64,000 nt of DNA, taken from assembly GCF_002356335.1 (NCBI RefSeq), contig NZ_AP018165.1:4930486-4994485 (forward strand). The letters run 5' to 3'. This stretch comes from [Mycobacterium] stephanolepidis (GTDB taxonomy: Bacteria; Actinomycetota; Actinomycetes; Mycobacteriales; Mycobacteriaceae). The translations under genes were made by a program, and so were the position numbers. The notes under the pieces are model-generated. The model saw nothing but the letters and a program-made list of their open reading frames with translations, was not told the origin of the DNA and ran no database searches. Below, one piece after another: positions 25,380 to 35,083 of this stretch (the stretch's first letter is position 1; each line of letters begins with the position of its first letter).

Positions 25380-28234
25380 ACGACCAGATTCACCATGCGC
25401 CCGGGGACCACGATGACCTTCTTCGGGGTAACGCCCGCCAGGAACTCCAGCACCTTCTCCTCGGCAAGGGCCGCCGCCTCGATATCGGCCGCCGGTGCAT
25501 CGGCAGCCACCGTGATCCGGCCGCGCACCTTGCCGTTGACCTGAATCGGGTACTCGACGGTATCGGCCACCAGCCACCGCTCATCGAATCCCGGGAAGGG
25601 GCCGTGAGCCAGGGTCTCATCGCGTCCGAGCTGGCTCCACAGCTCTTCGGCCAGGTGCGGCGCCAGCGGCGCCAGCAGCAGCACCAGCGGTTCCACCGCG
25701 GCACGCGGGGCACCCTCCGGATACTCCTTGGTGAGGTGGTTGGTGTACTCGATCAACTTGGCTGCCGCGGTGTTATTACGCAGGGCCGCATAATCTTCGG
25801 AGACTCCGGCGATCGTCTTGTGCAACGCCCGCAGGGTGTCCTCGCTCGTCAGGTCGTCCTCGGTAACCCGGATCTTGCCGGTCTCCTCGTCGACCACCAC
25901 GCGCCACACCCGCTGCAGGAATCGGTGCGCGCCAACGACATCCTTTGTCGCCCAGGGCCGCGACAACTCCAGCGGGCCCATCGACATCTCGTATACCCGC
26001 AGAGTGTCCGCACCGTAGTTGTCACAGATGTCATCCGGCGAGATCGAGTTCTTGAGGCTCTTTCCGATCTTGCCGAACTCCTGCTTAACCTCGACTTTCC
26101 CGTCGGGACCGGGCCAGAAGAACGTTCCGTTCTCCTCGACCACCTCGGCGGCGGGCACGTACATGCCGCGCGCATCCGTGTAGGCGTACGACTGGATGTA
26201 GCCCTGGTTGAGTAGCCGCCGGTACGGCTCGCGGGAGCTGACATGTCCGAGGTCGTAGAGGACCTTGTGCCAGAACCTCGAGTACAGCAGATGCAGCACG
26301 GCGTGCTCCATGCCGCCGACATACAAGTCGACGCCTCCGGGATCATCCGGGCCGTGCTCAGCCGGGCGTGGACCCAGCCAGTAGGCCTCGTTCTCCTTGT
26401 CGCAGAACGCGTCCGCGTTATCGGGGTCGGCGTAGCGCAGCTCGTACCACGAACTGCCCGCCCACTGCGGCATCACGTTGGTGTCCCGTGTGTACCGCTT
26501 GAGCCCGTCGCCCAGATCCAGCTCGACGTTCACCCAATCGGTAGCCTTCGACAGCGGCGGCGACGGCACGCTCGATGCGTCGTCGGGATCGAAGGACACC
26601 GGTGCGTAGTCCTCGACCTCCGGCAGCTCGACGGGCAGCGCGCCCTCACCCAGCGCACGGGGTCGCCCGTCTTCGCCGTAGACGATCGGGAAAGGTTCGC
26701 CCCAATAGCGCTGGCGTGCGAAAAGCCAATCGCGCAGCTTGTACTCGATGCGCGATTCGCCGCGGCCGTCCTGCACCAGCCGGCGCGTCACCTCCGCCTT
26801 GGCAGCGGCGATATCCAGCCCATTCAGGTAATCGGAGTTCACCAGCGGACCGTCGCCCGTGTATGCGGACTCGGTAATATCGCCACCGGAAATGACTTGC
26901 TGCACAGGCAAACCGAACGCATGCGCGAAGTCCCAGTCACGCTGGTCGTGGCCGGGCACCGCCATGATGGCCCCGGTGCCGTAACCGAACAGCACGTAGT
27001 CGGCAATGAAGACCGGCACCGGCTTACCGCTCACCGGGTTGGTGGCGTACGCCCCGGTGAATACGCCCGTCTTTTCTTTGTTCTCTTGACGTTCCAGGTC
27101 GCTCTTGGCGGCGATGGAGCGGCGATACTGCTCGATCGCCGCGCGCGGCGAATCCTGCCCGCCGGTCCAGCGCGCGTCTGTTCCCTCCGGCCAGGTGTCA
27201 CCGGCCAGGCTGTCCACCAGTGGGTGCTCAGGGGCCAACACCATGTAGGTGGCACCGAAGAGCGTGTCGGGCCGGGTGGTGAACACCTCGATATCACCCA
27301 CACCGGCGACGGCGAACAACACCGACGCACCCTGCGATCGACCGATCCAGTTGCGCTGCATGGTCTTGACCTTGTCGGGCCAGTCCAGGAATTCGAGGTC
27401 GTCGATCAGCCTGTCCGAATACGCGGTGATCCGCATCATCCACTGCCGCAACCGCTTACGGAAGACCGGGAAGTTGCCGCGTTCGCTGCGGCCGTCCGAG
27501 GTGACCTCCTCGTTGGCCAACACGGTACCCAATCCTGGGCACCAGTTGACCACCGAATCGGATTGGTACACCAGGCGATACGAGTCGATCAGGTCGGCGC
27601 GCTCGCCATCGCTCAGCTCGCTCCACACCGTGCCGTCGGCCGGCGTACGTGCGCCGGAATCGAACTCGGCCACCAGCTCATCGATCCGGCGGGCACGCTG
27701 GGCCTCGACGTCGTACCAGGCGTTATAGATCTGCAGGAAAATCCACTGTGTCCACTTGTAGAAGTCGACATCGGTGGTCGAAAAGCTGCGGCGCGAGTCG
27801 TGGCCCAATCCGAGCCGCCCAAGCTGACGCTTGTAGTTGACGATGTTGGCCTCGGTACGGACCCGCGGGTGGGTGCCGGTCTGTACCGCGTACTGCTCTG
27901 CGGGCAGACCGAACGCGTCGAACCCGAGCGCGTGCAGCACGTTGGCGCCGCGCATCCGGTGGAAGCGGGCGTATACGTCCGTCGCGATGTAGCCCAGCGG
28001 ATGCCCGACGTGCAGCCCGTCGCCCGAGGGGTACGGAAACATGTCCTGCACAAACATCTTGTCGGCGGGAATCGGCGTGCCATCGGTCGGCGCGAGTGAG
28101 CCCACGGGGTTCGGGACGTGGAACGTGCCGCGGTCGGCCCAGCTCTGTTGCCAACGACGCTCGATCTGCCCGGCGAGCTGCGCCGTGTAGCGATGCTCGG
28201 GGGTATCGGCGGCGTCTTGCTGGGCTTCAGTCAC
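25376..28234 (-). CDS. leuS: Leucyl-tRNA synthetase
   Basis: Charges tRNA-Leu. The 952-residue class Ia synthetase has the HIGH-type motif HVGH at residues 75-78 ([16 protein letters not shown]). The editing CP1 domain is visible in [23 protein letters not shown] sequence, here [19 protein letters not shown]. The KMSKS-type loop reads KIGKS within [12 protein letters not shown]. The anticodon-binding domain follows. Rv0041 occupies the same position next to mtc28 in Mtb. No T-box leader was recognised in the 248-base upstream gap. Confidence 0.97.
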   Translation of the reverse strand: MTEAQQDAADTPEHRYTAQLAGQIERRWQQSWADRGTFHVPNPVGSLAPTDGTPIPADKMFVQDMFPYPSGDGLHVGHPLGYIATDVYARFHRMRGANVLHALGFDAFGLPAEQYAVQTGTHPRVRTEANIVNYKRQLGRLGLGHDSRRSFSTTDVDFYKWTQWIFLQIYNAWYDVEAQRARRIDELVAEFDSGARTPADGTVWSELSDGERADLIDSYRLVYQSDSVVNWCPGLGTVLANEEVTSDGRSERGNFPVFRKRLRQWMMRITAYSDRLIDDLEFLDWPDKVKTMQRNWIGRSQGASVLFAVAGVGDIEVFTTRPDTLFGATYMVLAPEHPLVDSLAGDTWPEGTDARWTGGQDSPRAAIEQYRRSIAAKSDLERQENKEKTGVFTGAYATNPVSGKPVPVFIADYVLFGYGTGAIMAVPGHDQRDWDFAHAFGLPVQQVISGGDITESAYTGDGPLVNSDYLNGLDIAAAKAEVTRRLVQDGRGESRIEYKLRDWLFARQRYWGEPFPIVYGEDGRPRALGEGALPVELPEVEDYAPVSFDPDDASSVPSPPLSKATDWVNVELDLGDGLKRYTRDTNVMPQWAGSSWYELRYADPDNADAFCDKENEAYWLGPRPAEHGPDDPGGVDLYVGGMEHAVLHLLYSRFWHKVLYDLGHVSSREPYRRLLNQGYIQSYAYTDARGMYVPAAEVVEENGTFFWPGPDGKVEVKQEFGKIGKSLKNSISPDDICDNYGADTLRVYEMSMGPLELSRPWATKDVVGAHRFLQRVWRVVVDEETGKIRVTEDDLTSEDTLRALHKTIAGVSEDYAALRNNTAAAKLIEYTNHLTKEYPEGAPRAAVEPLVLLLAPLAPHLAEELWSQLGRDETLAHGPFPGFDERWLVADTVEYPIQVNGKVRGRITVAADAPAADIEAAALAEEKVLEFLAGVTPKKVIVVPGRMVNLVV

Positions 28235-28482
28235 GCATCAAGGGTAAATGCGGCAGCTCAGCGAACAGAAATCGCCGGTTTGGCGACGAGAGTTAATCAC
28301 TCTGGTCACAATCCGGCCACTTCCGGGGGTGTCCGGGGTGCTTTCTCAGCTGCGCTTATTAACTTCGGGACCGCTACAACCGAGAGCCCACCTGTCGACA
28401 TCGTGGTCGGCGTGCCCGCGCTCACGGTTGTCGTCCACAACTCACACACCACGCATTCGACAGAGCCGGAAGGACAGAGAAG

Positions 28483-29475
28483 GTGACGACCACACGGTAT
28501 TCAGTCAGGTTCGCGGCGGCCACGGCGTCCGTCGCGGCACTGCTCGCCGGGACCACCGCCATCGCGCTGGCGGACCCGCAGCCGGCGCCTCCAGCACCGG
28601 TCGCCACTCCGAACGCGGCCACGTCGGCTCCCGTCGCACCGGCGGCGGTCCCCGCCGCCCCCAACGCAGCCGCCGCCCCCAACGCAGCCGCCGCGCCGGC
28701 GACCGCACCCACGGCGTCGACGAACCCGCTCCAGCCCGCCCCGCCGATCAACGGCGTCGCGCCCGCCGCCGATGGCACGCTGACGGAGTTCTTCGCTTCC
28801 AAGAACGTCAAGCTGGAACCGCTGACCAAGAACAGCCACGGAGCACCGCGTGTCAGCATCCCGATACCGGCGAACTGGGCGAACGTGCCGGATCCCAACG
28901 TTCCCAACGCGTACCAGGTGATCGTGAGCAAGGCCAACGGCACCGGGCTGTACCAGTCCAACGCACAGGTCACGATGAGCAAGCTCGTCGGTGAGTTCGA
29001 CACCAACGAGGCCGTCTCACACGGCCCCGTCGAGGTCAAGGCACTGCAGGGCTGGCAGCCGACCGACGCCTCGCTGGTCACCTACCAGGGCTTCCCGTCC
29101 TCGGTCGTGGAAGGCACCTTCCGCCAAGACGGTGAAACCCTCAACACCTCGCGCCGCGCCGTGATCATCACGCAGGGCAAGGACCGTTACCTGGTTCAGC
29201 TGGCCGTCACCACGACCGTCGGCAACGCCATCGCCGAGGCTCCCGCCACCGACCTGATCGTCAACGGTCTGCGCTTCGGTGAGGGCACCCCCGTCACCGC
29301 GCCGGTGGCCGACCCCAACGCGCTCGCCGATCCGGATGCGCTGCCCGCAGCGCCCGTAACCCCTGCTCCGGGCACCGACCCCAACGCGCCGGCTGCGCCG
29401 GCGCCGGGAATCCCGGGTCTGCCACCGCTGCCCACTCTGCCTGCGCCGGTACCGCCGGCACCGCCCGCGGCGTAA
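28483..29475 (+). CDS. mtc28: Secreted proline/alanine-rich protein, Mtc28 (Rv0040c) homologue
   Basis: An exported 330-residue protein. A signal peptide covers residues 1-30 (ATASVAALLAGTTAIALA). A low-complexity Pro/Ala segment with PNAAAAPNAAAAPATAP repeats leads to a globular LpqN/Mtc28-type domain at about 100-265 (WANVPDPNVPNAYQVIVSKA, then ANGTGLYQSNAQVTMSKLVG). A second Pro-rich tail closes the protein. The function is unknown; Mtb Mtc28 is a known secreted antigen. The GTG at 28483 follows a purine-rich GGAAGGACAGAGAAG. It is divergent from leuS, as in Mtb. Confidence 0.9.
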   Translation: MTTTRYSVRFAAATASVAALLAGTTAIALADPQPAPPAPVATPNAATSAPVAPAAVPAAPNAAAAPNAAAAPATAPTASTNPLQPAPPINGVAPAADGTLTEFFASKNVKLEPLTKNSHGAPRVSIPIPANWANVPDPNVPNAYQVIVSKANGTGLYQSNAQVTMSKLVGEFDTNEAVSHGPVEVKALQGWQPTDASLVTYQGFPSSVVEGTFRQDGETLNTSRRAVIITQGKDRYLVQLAVTTTVGNAIAEAPATDLIVNGLRFGEGTPVTAPVADPNALADPDALPAAPVTPAPGTDPNAPAAPAPGIPGLPPLPTLPAPVPPAPPAA

Positions 29476-29495
29476 GCGGGCTCGCATCCCGCTTA
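29473..29495 (+). terminator. Small hairpin at the end of mtc28
   Basis: TAAGCGGG (29473-29480) and CCCGCTTA (29488-29495) form a perfect 8-bp stem with a 7-base loop. It starts within the mtc28 stop codon and overlaps the promoter of the next gene. A weak terminator is likely; no T-run follows. Confidence 0.45.
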
Positions 29496-29505
29496 AACTG
29501 AGCGG

Positions 29506-29871
29506 GTGCTGATCGCCGCCATCGTGACCATTGCCCTCGCCGGGCTGTTGGGTGCGCTGTCGGCGACGGCGTTTCTGCGGGCGCCGCACGGCAGCCCTCA
29601 ACGCATGCTTGCACCTGCGCAGGCGGCGGCCGCGCTGATTCTCGCGGCGGGCGCGCTCGCGGCCTTATTCGGTTCCACCGCAATCGGTTTGGTGGGATTG
29701 ATGGTGTGCGGCGCTGCCGCCATCGTGACAGTGGGTGCGGCGGCCTGGCAGGTGGCCCGCTACACCACCGCCGCACAACAGATGTCGTCCTCGGGCGGCG
29801 GATGCGGCAGTTCGTGCGGCGGATGCCCCAGTGCCGGACGTGCCGAATCATCGGTGTGCGCTCGGCCCTGA
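29506..29871 (+). CDS. Small membrane protein, Rv0039c homologue
   Basis: A 121-residue protein with three hydrophobic segments at about 2-24, 39-58 and 60-82, then a short cytoplasmic or external tail rich in Ser/Gly/Cys (SSGGGCGSSCGGCPSAG). The four cysteines in CGSSCGGC could bind metal or be a redox site. Function unknown. The position after mtc28 matches Rv0039c. The GTG at 29506 lies 6 bases after TAAACT, near the leaderless spacing. Confidence 0.7.
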   Translation: MLIAAIVTIALAGLLGALSATAFLRAPHGSPQRMLAPAQAAAALILAAGALAALFGSTAIGLVGLMVCGAAAIVTVGAAAWQVARYTTAAQQMSSSGGGCGSSCGGCPSAGRAESSVCARP

Positions 29872-29997
29872 CGTGTCCAATCTTTAGACACCTCGGCGCT
29901 ACCTCATCTGAATGTGATCCGTATTCGCCCATGTCGACCCATTTTTTGGTGTTATGTTCCCGGGCACTCGTAGACAGGCGTGGTCAGAAAGGGAGCC

Positions 29998-31374
29998 GTG
30001 AAAGACACCAAGCAGATGGTGAAGTTCATCCTCGTTGGTGTTCTCACGCTCGCCTCGGGCATCGCCGCATACATCTATCGCGACGATCAACTGATCGTGG
30101 ACCTGCTCACGGTGCCCTTGTTCACCGGCATCATCGGCTACATCACCAACTGGACCGGTGTGCTGATGCTGTTCGCACCCTTGCGTTTCTACGGCTGGCG
30201 CATCCCCGGGCTGCGCACTCTCTACGCGTTCCTGCCCCGCCGCGTACAGGTAATCCCCGCCATCACCTCCGACGGCCGATTCGGATGGCAGGGCATCGTG
30301 CCATCACGCGCGGAGAAGATGGCCAGCATCGCCGTCGACAAGAGCCTTGCCAAGCTCGGTAGCATCTCGGATTTCTACGAGCAGCTCGAACCGGACCTCA
30401 TTGCCAATCACCTTGCACTGATTGCCAAATCAGAGATTCGCAGCGTCATCACCAAAATCATGGAGCGCGAGGACCCGCAGCTGTGGCACAACCTGCCGCC
30501 CGCCTTGCGGGAGATGATGTTCAAGCGCATCGAGAATCAGCTGCCGCAGATCGTCAAGAACATGACCGATCAAATCGGCGAGAACATCGGGCAACTCGTC
30601 GACGCCAAGCTGATGATCATCCGGTACCTCACCGCTCATCCCAAGCTGCTCAACGACATCTTCCGGACCATGGGGCACAAGGAACTGCAGTTCATGCAGA
30701 ACTTCGGCTTCTACTTCGGCTATCCCATGGGCTTCGTACTCGTCGCCATCCTGCACTCGGTTCCGCACCACTGGTGGACTCCATGGATCGTGCTGCCGCT
30801 CGGCGGCATCATCATCGGGTACATCGTCAATTACCTCGGCATCACCATGATTTTCGAACCAGTCCATCCCAACAAGTGGGTGCCGTGGCGCCAGGGGCTG
30901 TTCATCAAGCGCAAGTCGGAGATCTCCGAGGAGTACGCGCGCACCATCTCTGAGAACGTCATCACCCTGGAAAACATCGGCAACGAGATGCTCAACGGGC
31001 CACGGTCGGACCGCACCAGACAAATGCTGGCCGATGGCATCCGGCCGGCACTGGAGCAAGCACTCGGACCCGCGCGGCGGGCCATTCGGGTAGCCGTTGG
31101 CCGGCGCCAATACGACCAGATCACCGAATCGGTCACGATCGAGGCAACCGGCTTTGCGCCGCTTGCGTTTTCCGATCCCGAGTTCAACAAGCAACGCCAA
31201 GGCAAGATCGGCGCCTTCGTCTCGACCCAGATGCACAAGCTCTCACTCGACGATTTCAACGAGTTGCTGCGCTCGGCGGTCAAGCAGGACGAGTGGTTGC
31301 TGTTCGTACACGGCGCGGTCCTTGGTGCAGCCGGAGGCCTGGCGCACCTGCTGATCTTCCCGCCGGCGGGGTGA
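29998..31374 (+). CDS. DUF445-family membrane protein
   Basis: A protein of 458 residues from this start. It carries two copies of the DUF445 hairpin motif, GYITNWTGVLMLFAPLRF near the N-terminus and GYIVNYLGITMIFEPV in the second half, each followed by a proline-rich re-entrant stretch. Between and after them are long amphipathic helices, and a final membrane segment lies near the C-terminus (HGAVLGAAGGLAHLLIF). The function of DUF445 (YheB-like) proteins is not established. GTG 29998 was preferred because AGAAAGGGAG precedes it; an alternative GTG at 29980 adds six residues. Confidence 0.8.
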   Translation: MKDTKQMVKFILVGVLTLASGIAAYIYRDDQLIVDLLTVPLFTGIIGYITNWTGVLMLFAPLRFYGWRIPGLRTLYAFLPRRVQVIPAITSDGRFGWQGIVPSRAEKMASIAVDKSLAKLGSISDFYEQLEPDLIANHLALIAKSEIRSVITKIMEREDPQLWHNLPPALREMMFKRIENQLPQIVKNMTDQIGENIGQLVDAKLMIIRYLTAHPKLLNDIFRTMGHKELQFMQNFGFYFGYPMGFVLVAILHSVPHHWWTPWIVLPLGGIIIGYIVNYLGITMIFEPVHPNKWVPWRQGLFIKRKSEISEEYARTISENVITLENIGNEMLNGPRSDRTRQMLADGIRPALEQALGPARRAIRVAVGRRQYDQITESVTIEATGFAPLAFSDPEFNKQRQGKIGAFVSTQMHKLSLDDFNELLRSAVKQDEWLLFVHGAVLGAAGGLAHLLIFPPAG

Positions 31375-31410
31375 CACGTGCCCCGAATCGACCTGACAAG
31401 ATGATGCCCG

Positions 31411-32247
31411 ATGACCGATAACACGCCCGTTCCCGCGCACAACAATCGTGAGCTCCGGCCCGATCGCGTGGTCCAAGGGGTCGCGATGCTGGCCGCGAAA
31501 ACCTGGTGGCGCGGGGTGAAGTGGTCGGCCGATATCGCTACCACCACCGGCACCAAGATCATCGACGATGTCCGGGCCGGCCGCTCGGCCACCGACATAG
31601 CCCTGTCGGCAACCGAGCATGTGCTGGGCGCCGTGCGCGACGCGCTGCAGCTGCCGACCAACGATTCCTCGGGGCTCACCCTCGCCAAACCGCAACGGCC
31701 CGCCCCGTCGCGGGTCACCATCGACATCACCGAGTCCGGCTCCGCCGACTGCGATGAACTACGCCGGCGCGGTGCCGAATTGCTGCGGCGTTCAGCCGAT
31801 GTCACCGACGTAGAAGACACCCATCCTGCCTACGCCCGGATCATCAATCAGCTGGCACCCGATGAAGCGCGCATCCTGCGGTTCCTGGCCGCGCACGGCG
31901 CGCAACCGGTAGTTGACGTCCGCACCAGCCGCCCGTTCGACGTCGGCTCGGCGATGATCGCCGAGGGTCTCTCGATGGTCGCCGAACGCTCCGGCTGCCG
32001 CTACACCGATCGCAACAATGCCTACACCAACAATCTGGTACGGCTCGGCCTGGTCCGGGCGTCTCCGGAATCAGTTGCTGCCGAGCGCTATCAGGTGTTG
32101 GAGGTGCAGCCGGACGTGGTAGCGGCGTGCCGCCGCGCGGGCCGCGCACACAAGACTGTTCGCCGCAGCATTCACCTGACGCCGTTCGGTGAGGACTTCT
32201 GCCGAGCGGTCATCCCATCCGATCCGTCGGTGGGTGACGACCTGTAG
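31411..32247 (+). CDS. Abi-alpha (DUF4393)-like protein
   Basis: A 278-residue soluble protein. The second half (LAPDEARILRFLAAHGAQPV, then YTDRNNAYTNNLVRLGLV) fits the Abi-alpha/DUF4393 pattern, a domain named after a lactococcal abortive-infection protein. The N-terminal half is helical and contains a short hydrophobic stretch at residues 20-45. The function in mycobacteria is unknown and anti-phage activity is speculation. It starts 36 bases after the DUF445 gene on the same strand and ends 2 bases before the convergent yqgE gene. Confidence 0.55.
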   Translation: MTDNTPVPAHNNRELRPDRVVQGVAMLAAKTWWRGVKWSADIATTTGTKIIDDVRAGRSATDIALSATEHVLGAVRDALQLPTNDSSGLTLAKPQRPAPSRVTIDITESGSADCDELRRRGAELLRRSADVTDVEDTHPAYARIINQLAPDEARILRFLAAHGAQPVVDVRTSRPFDVGSAMIAEGLSMVAERSGCRYTDRNNAYTNNLVRLGLVRASPESVAAERYQVLEVQPDVVAACRRAGRAHKTVRRSIHLTPFGEDFCRAVIPSDPSVGDDL

Positions 32248-32249
32248 GT

Positions 32250-32876
32250 CTAATTGCGGCTTACGTCGATGGGGTGCGTCGCCAACAGCGACAACGGCAG
32301 CGGCTGACGGCGCAGCACCTTCGCCCACAGATCACCACTCGCGTCGGTGAGCACATCGGACGGCAGCGCGGACAACACGATCCAGTCGTCGCGCTCGACC
32401 TCCCCCTCGAGCTGGCCGATCGTCCACCCCGAATAGCCTGCGAAGACCCGGATGCCCTCCACCAGCGGGGCGATGTCGTCGGGCTCAGCATCCAGATCGA
32501 CCATGGCCATGCGGCCCGCCACGTGACGCAGACCCTTCACCCCGTCGATGCTGACACCGGCCCGCAGCATCGCCAGGCACAGGGCCGCATCGCGTTTGAC
32601 CGGACCGCCGATGAACATTGTCTTCGGCTTGCCGGCGAGCTTGGCCCACTGCGGCAGCACGTTGTACACGGCGGTCTCGCTGGGACGGTTCAGCACCACA
32701 CCCAAGGTGCCGCCGTCATTGTGCTCGACGATGAAGATCACACTGCGCCGAAACGTCGGCTCAAACAGATTCGTGTTGGCGACCAGCAAGGTGCCCGCCC
32801 GCAGACGGTGTGCGGGCGGCGCCATGTAGCCCTCGCCATATGCCTCGCCCTCGTCGGGCTCGTCCCCGTGCGCCAC
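32250..32876 (-). CDS. YqgE/AlgH family protein (UPF0301), Rv0038 homologue
   Basis: A 208-residue protein. AlgH family signatures are RAGTLLVANTNLFEPTFRRS, VIFIVEHNDGGTLGVVLNRP and FAGYSGWTIGQLEGEV. The molecular role of this family is unsettled. Near identity in pattern to Mtb Rv0038 and the adjoining MFS gene confirm synteny. The GTG at 32876 is used; a later ATG (MAPPAHRLRAG) is possible. The intergenic region towards the divergent MFS gene carries two TCATGAC boxes. Confidence 0.9.
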   Translation of the reverse strand: MAHGDEPDEGEAYGEGYMAPPAHRLRAGTLLVANTNLFEPTFRRSVIFIVEHNDGGTLGVVLNRPSETAVYNVLPQWAKLAGKPKTMFIGGPVKRDAALCLAMLRAGVSIDGVKGLRHVAGRMAMVDLDAEPDDIAPLVEGIRVFAGYSGWTIGQLEGEVERDDWIVLSALPSDVLTDASGDLWAKVLRRQPLPLSLLATHPIDVSRN

Positions 32877-32883
32877 CTCAACA

Positions 32884-32910
32884 TCATGACATCGTTTGCC
32901 GTTTCATGAC
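32884..32910. promoter_or_regulatory. Two TCATGAC boxes in the yqgE-MFS divergent promoter
   Basis: TCATGAC occurs at 32884-32890 and 32904-32910, exactly 20 bases (two helical turns) apart, each with the palindromic core TCATGA. A further small dyad, CTACA-CATT-TGTAG, lies at 32928-32941. Both sit between divergent start codons, as expected for operators; no regulator gene is adjacent. Confidence 0.35.
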
Positions 32911-33003
32911 TTGTGCTCGACCAACCGCTACACATTTGTAGTGTGGGCGTAAGCGCTCCGCCTAATTCCCGTAGCCCGATCCAGATATACGAAAGCGACT
33001 CAC

Positions 33004-34320
33004 ATGACTGCGCGCCACTCGCCGCTGAGCCTGTGGCACGCAATCCACGATCTCCCCGACTTCGGGCGGCTGGTCTGGGTGCGGCTGCTGACCCAGTTCA
33101 GCGACGGCCTCTTCCAGGCCGGGCTGGCCGGAGCGTTGCTGTTCAATCCGGAGCGTGAGGCCGAGCCGTGGGCCATCGCGGGCGCGTTCGCGGTGCTGTT
33201 CCTGCCGTACTCGGCAATCGGTCCCTTCGCGGGTGCGCTGCTGGACCGCTGGGACCGGCGCACGGTGTTGATCTGCGCCAACTTGATCCGCGTACTGCTG
33301 GTGGCCCTCGTCGGTATCGAGCTAGCCTTCAGCGCAGACGATGTCGTGCTGCTGCTCGGTGCGCTGATCGTCAACGGGGTCACCCGGTTCGTGACATCGG
33401 GTCTCTCGGCCGCCCTCCCCCATGTGGTGCCCCGCGACCAGGTCGCGACCATGAACTCGGTGGCGACCGCGGTGGGCGCCACGGCCACCTTCGTCGGCGC
33501 CAACTTCATGCTGATGCTGCGGGCCGCCTTCGGGGCGGGGGACTTGGGTTCTGCCACAGTCATATTCCTGGTGATCGTGCCGACCGTCGCCGCAGCATGG
33601 GTGGCCACCGGCTTTCCGGGCGACCGATTGGGTCCCGACGACAGCGTGCGCGCCGTGCACGGCTCGGCCTTCTATGCGGTCGCGACCGGCTGGCTACACG
33701 GTGCCCGCACCATTGTCGGCACGCCCTCGGTGTTCGACGCGCTTATCGGTCTGGCCGCCCATCGCATGGTTTTCGGCATCAATACCTTGCTGGTCCTGGT
33801 GCTGGTGCGCAACAACGCATCACTGTTCGCGGGCATCGGTGCCGCGGCACTGTTCCTGGCGTGCACCGGCATCGGCTCATTCCTGGGGACGGTATCCACC
33901 CCTGCCCTGCTCCGGCGCTTCGGGCGCGGCCGCACCCTCGGAATGGCGCTCGGCGGCGCTGTCGTGCTGCAGCTGATCGCCTCGAGTCTGTACGTGCCGA
34001 TCGTGCTGGTTGCCGCGTTCGGACTCGGGATGGCCGGGCAGGTGATCAAGTTGTGCGCCGACGTCGGCATGCAGACCGATGTCGATGACGCCCTGCGGGG
34101 GCACGTCTTCGCCGTACAGGACTCACTCTTCTGGGTCACCTTCACCGGCGCGATGAGCGTGGCCGCGGCCTTCATCACGCAGTCGCACTGGCTGGCCTTC
34201 TCCGGGGCAGTGATCTACTTGATCGGCCTGATCGTGCACATGACCCGGACCCTTTGGCCCAGCCCGGCCGAATCCAGCCAACCCGACCCGGAAGGACACG
34301 CCCGTGACCTCGACCGCTGA
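33004..34320 (+). CDS. Major facilitator superfamily transporter, Rv0037c homologue
   Basis: A 438-residue permease with about twelve membrane segments. The loop-2 motif [20 protein letters not shown] is the typical MFS signature, seen also in the first helices [16 protein letters not shown]. The substrate is unknown; multidrug-type MFS proteins look alike. It is the Rv0037c counterpart, overlapping the Rv0036c homologue by 17 bases, so both are one transcription unit. It is divergent from yqgE. Confidence 0.85.
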   Translation: MTARHSPLSLWHAIHDLPDFGRLVWVRLLTQFSDGLFQAGLAGALLFNPEREAEPWAIAGAFAVLFLPYSAIGPFAGALLDRWDRRTVLICANLIRVLLVALVGIELAFSADDVVLLLGALIVNGVTRFVTSGLSAALPHVVPRDQVATMNSVATAVGATATFVGANFMLMLRAAFGAGDLGSATVIFLVIVPTVAAAWVATGFPGDRLGPDDSVRAVHGSAFYAVATGWLHGARTIVGTPSVFDALIGLAAHRMVFGINTLLVLVLVRNNASLFAGIGAAALFLACTGIGSFLGTVSTPALLRRFGRGRTLGMALGGAVVLQLIASSLYVPIVLVAAFGLGMAGQVIKLCADVGMQTDVDDALRGHVFAVQDSLFWVTFTGAMSVAAAFITQSHWLAFSGAVIYLIGLIVHMTRTLWPSPAESSQPDPEGHARDLDR

Positions 34321-35083
34321 CGCTGTCATCGATGACCTGCGCGACGAGAGCGATGGACTAGACACCCTGGTAGCTCCCCTGTCCACTGAGGGCTGGGCCC
34401 GCGACACCCCCGCCGCCGGCTGGACCATCGCCCATCAGATCGCCCATCTGCATTGGACCGACGCGCAGTCCCTGCTGGCGGTCACCGATCCCGAGGGCTT
34501 CGCCAACGAACTGCCCAAGGCCATGGCCGATCCGTTCGGGTTCGTGGACAAGGCCGCCGAGGAGACCGCCCAGACTCCCCCGGACGAGCTGCTGGCCCAC
34601 TGGCGCGATACGCGTAACCAACTGCATGCGGCGCTGCGCGCGGTGCCCGACGGCGTGAAGATCCCCTGGTACGGGCCTCCCATGAGCTCCGCTTCGATGG
34701 GCACCGCACGCCTGATGGAGACGTGGGCCCATGCCCTTGACGTCGCGGACGCGCTCGGCGTGGTCCCCACGCCCACCGCCCGCCTGAAATCGATTGCACA
34801 CCTGGGTGTTCGGACCCGTGACTACGCGTACTCCGTGCACTCGCTGGCTGCCCCCGCCGAGCCGTTCCGCGTCGAGCTGACCGGACCCGACGGCGATACC
34901 TGGACGTGGGGCCCCGACGAAGCCTCCCAGCGTGTCACCGGATCGGCACTGCACTTCTGCTACCTGGTGACCCAACGGCGTCCGCGCGCCGAGCTGGATC
35001 TGCAGGCCACCGGCGAGGACGCGGAGAAATGGCTGTCCATCGCACAGGCCTTCGCCGGCCCGCCCGGCACCGGCCGGGGGTGA
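34304..35083 (+). CDS. Maleylpyruvate isomerase-family mycothiol-dependent protein, Rv0036c homologue
   Basis: A 259-residue DinB/YfiT-like four-helix protein of the TIGR03084 type. Helix motifs with candidate metal-binding His are [13 protein letters not shown] near residue 40 and [17 protein letters not shown] near 140. The C-terminal half is an SCP2-like beta domain ([20 protein letters not shown]). Relatives use mycothiol as cofactor; the reaction here is unknown. The GTG start overlaps the MFS gene and has GGAAGGACACG upstream. Its stop overlaps the next start (GTGA). Confidence 0.85.
   Translation: MTSTADAVIDDLRDESDGLDTLVAPLSTEGWARDTPAAGWTIAHQIAHLHWTDAQSLLAVTDPEGFANELPKAMADPFGFVDKAAEETAQTPPDELLAHWRDTRNQLHAALRAVPDGVKIPWYGPPMSSASMGTARLMETWAHALDVADALGVVPTPTARLKSIAHLGVRTRDYAYSVHSLAAPAEPFRVELTGPDGDTWTWGPDEASQRVTGSALHFCYLVTQRRPRAELDLQATGEDAEKWLSIAQAFAGPPGTGRG

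Noticed and set aside
26243-28099. 618-residue frame antisense to leuS
   Set aside because: Shadow of a well-conserved synthetase; Arg/His/Val-rich, no domain and no ribosome site.
28235-28482. T-box riboswitch before leuS
   Set aside because: No T-box sequence, specifier arm or terminator/antiterminator pair could be found in this gap.
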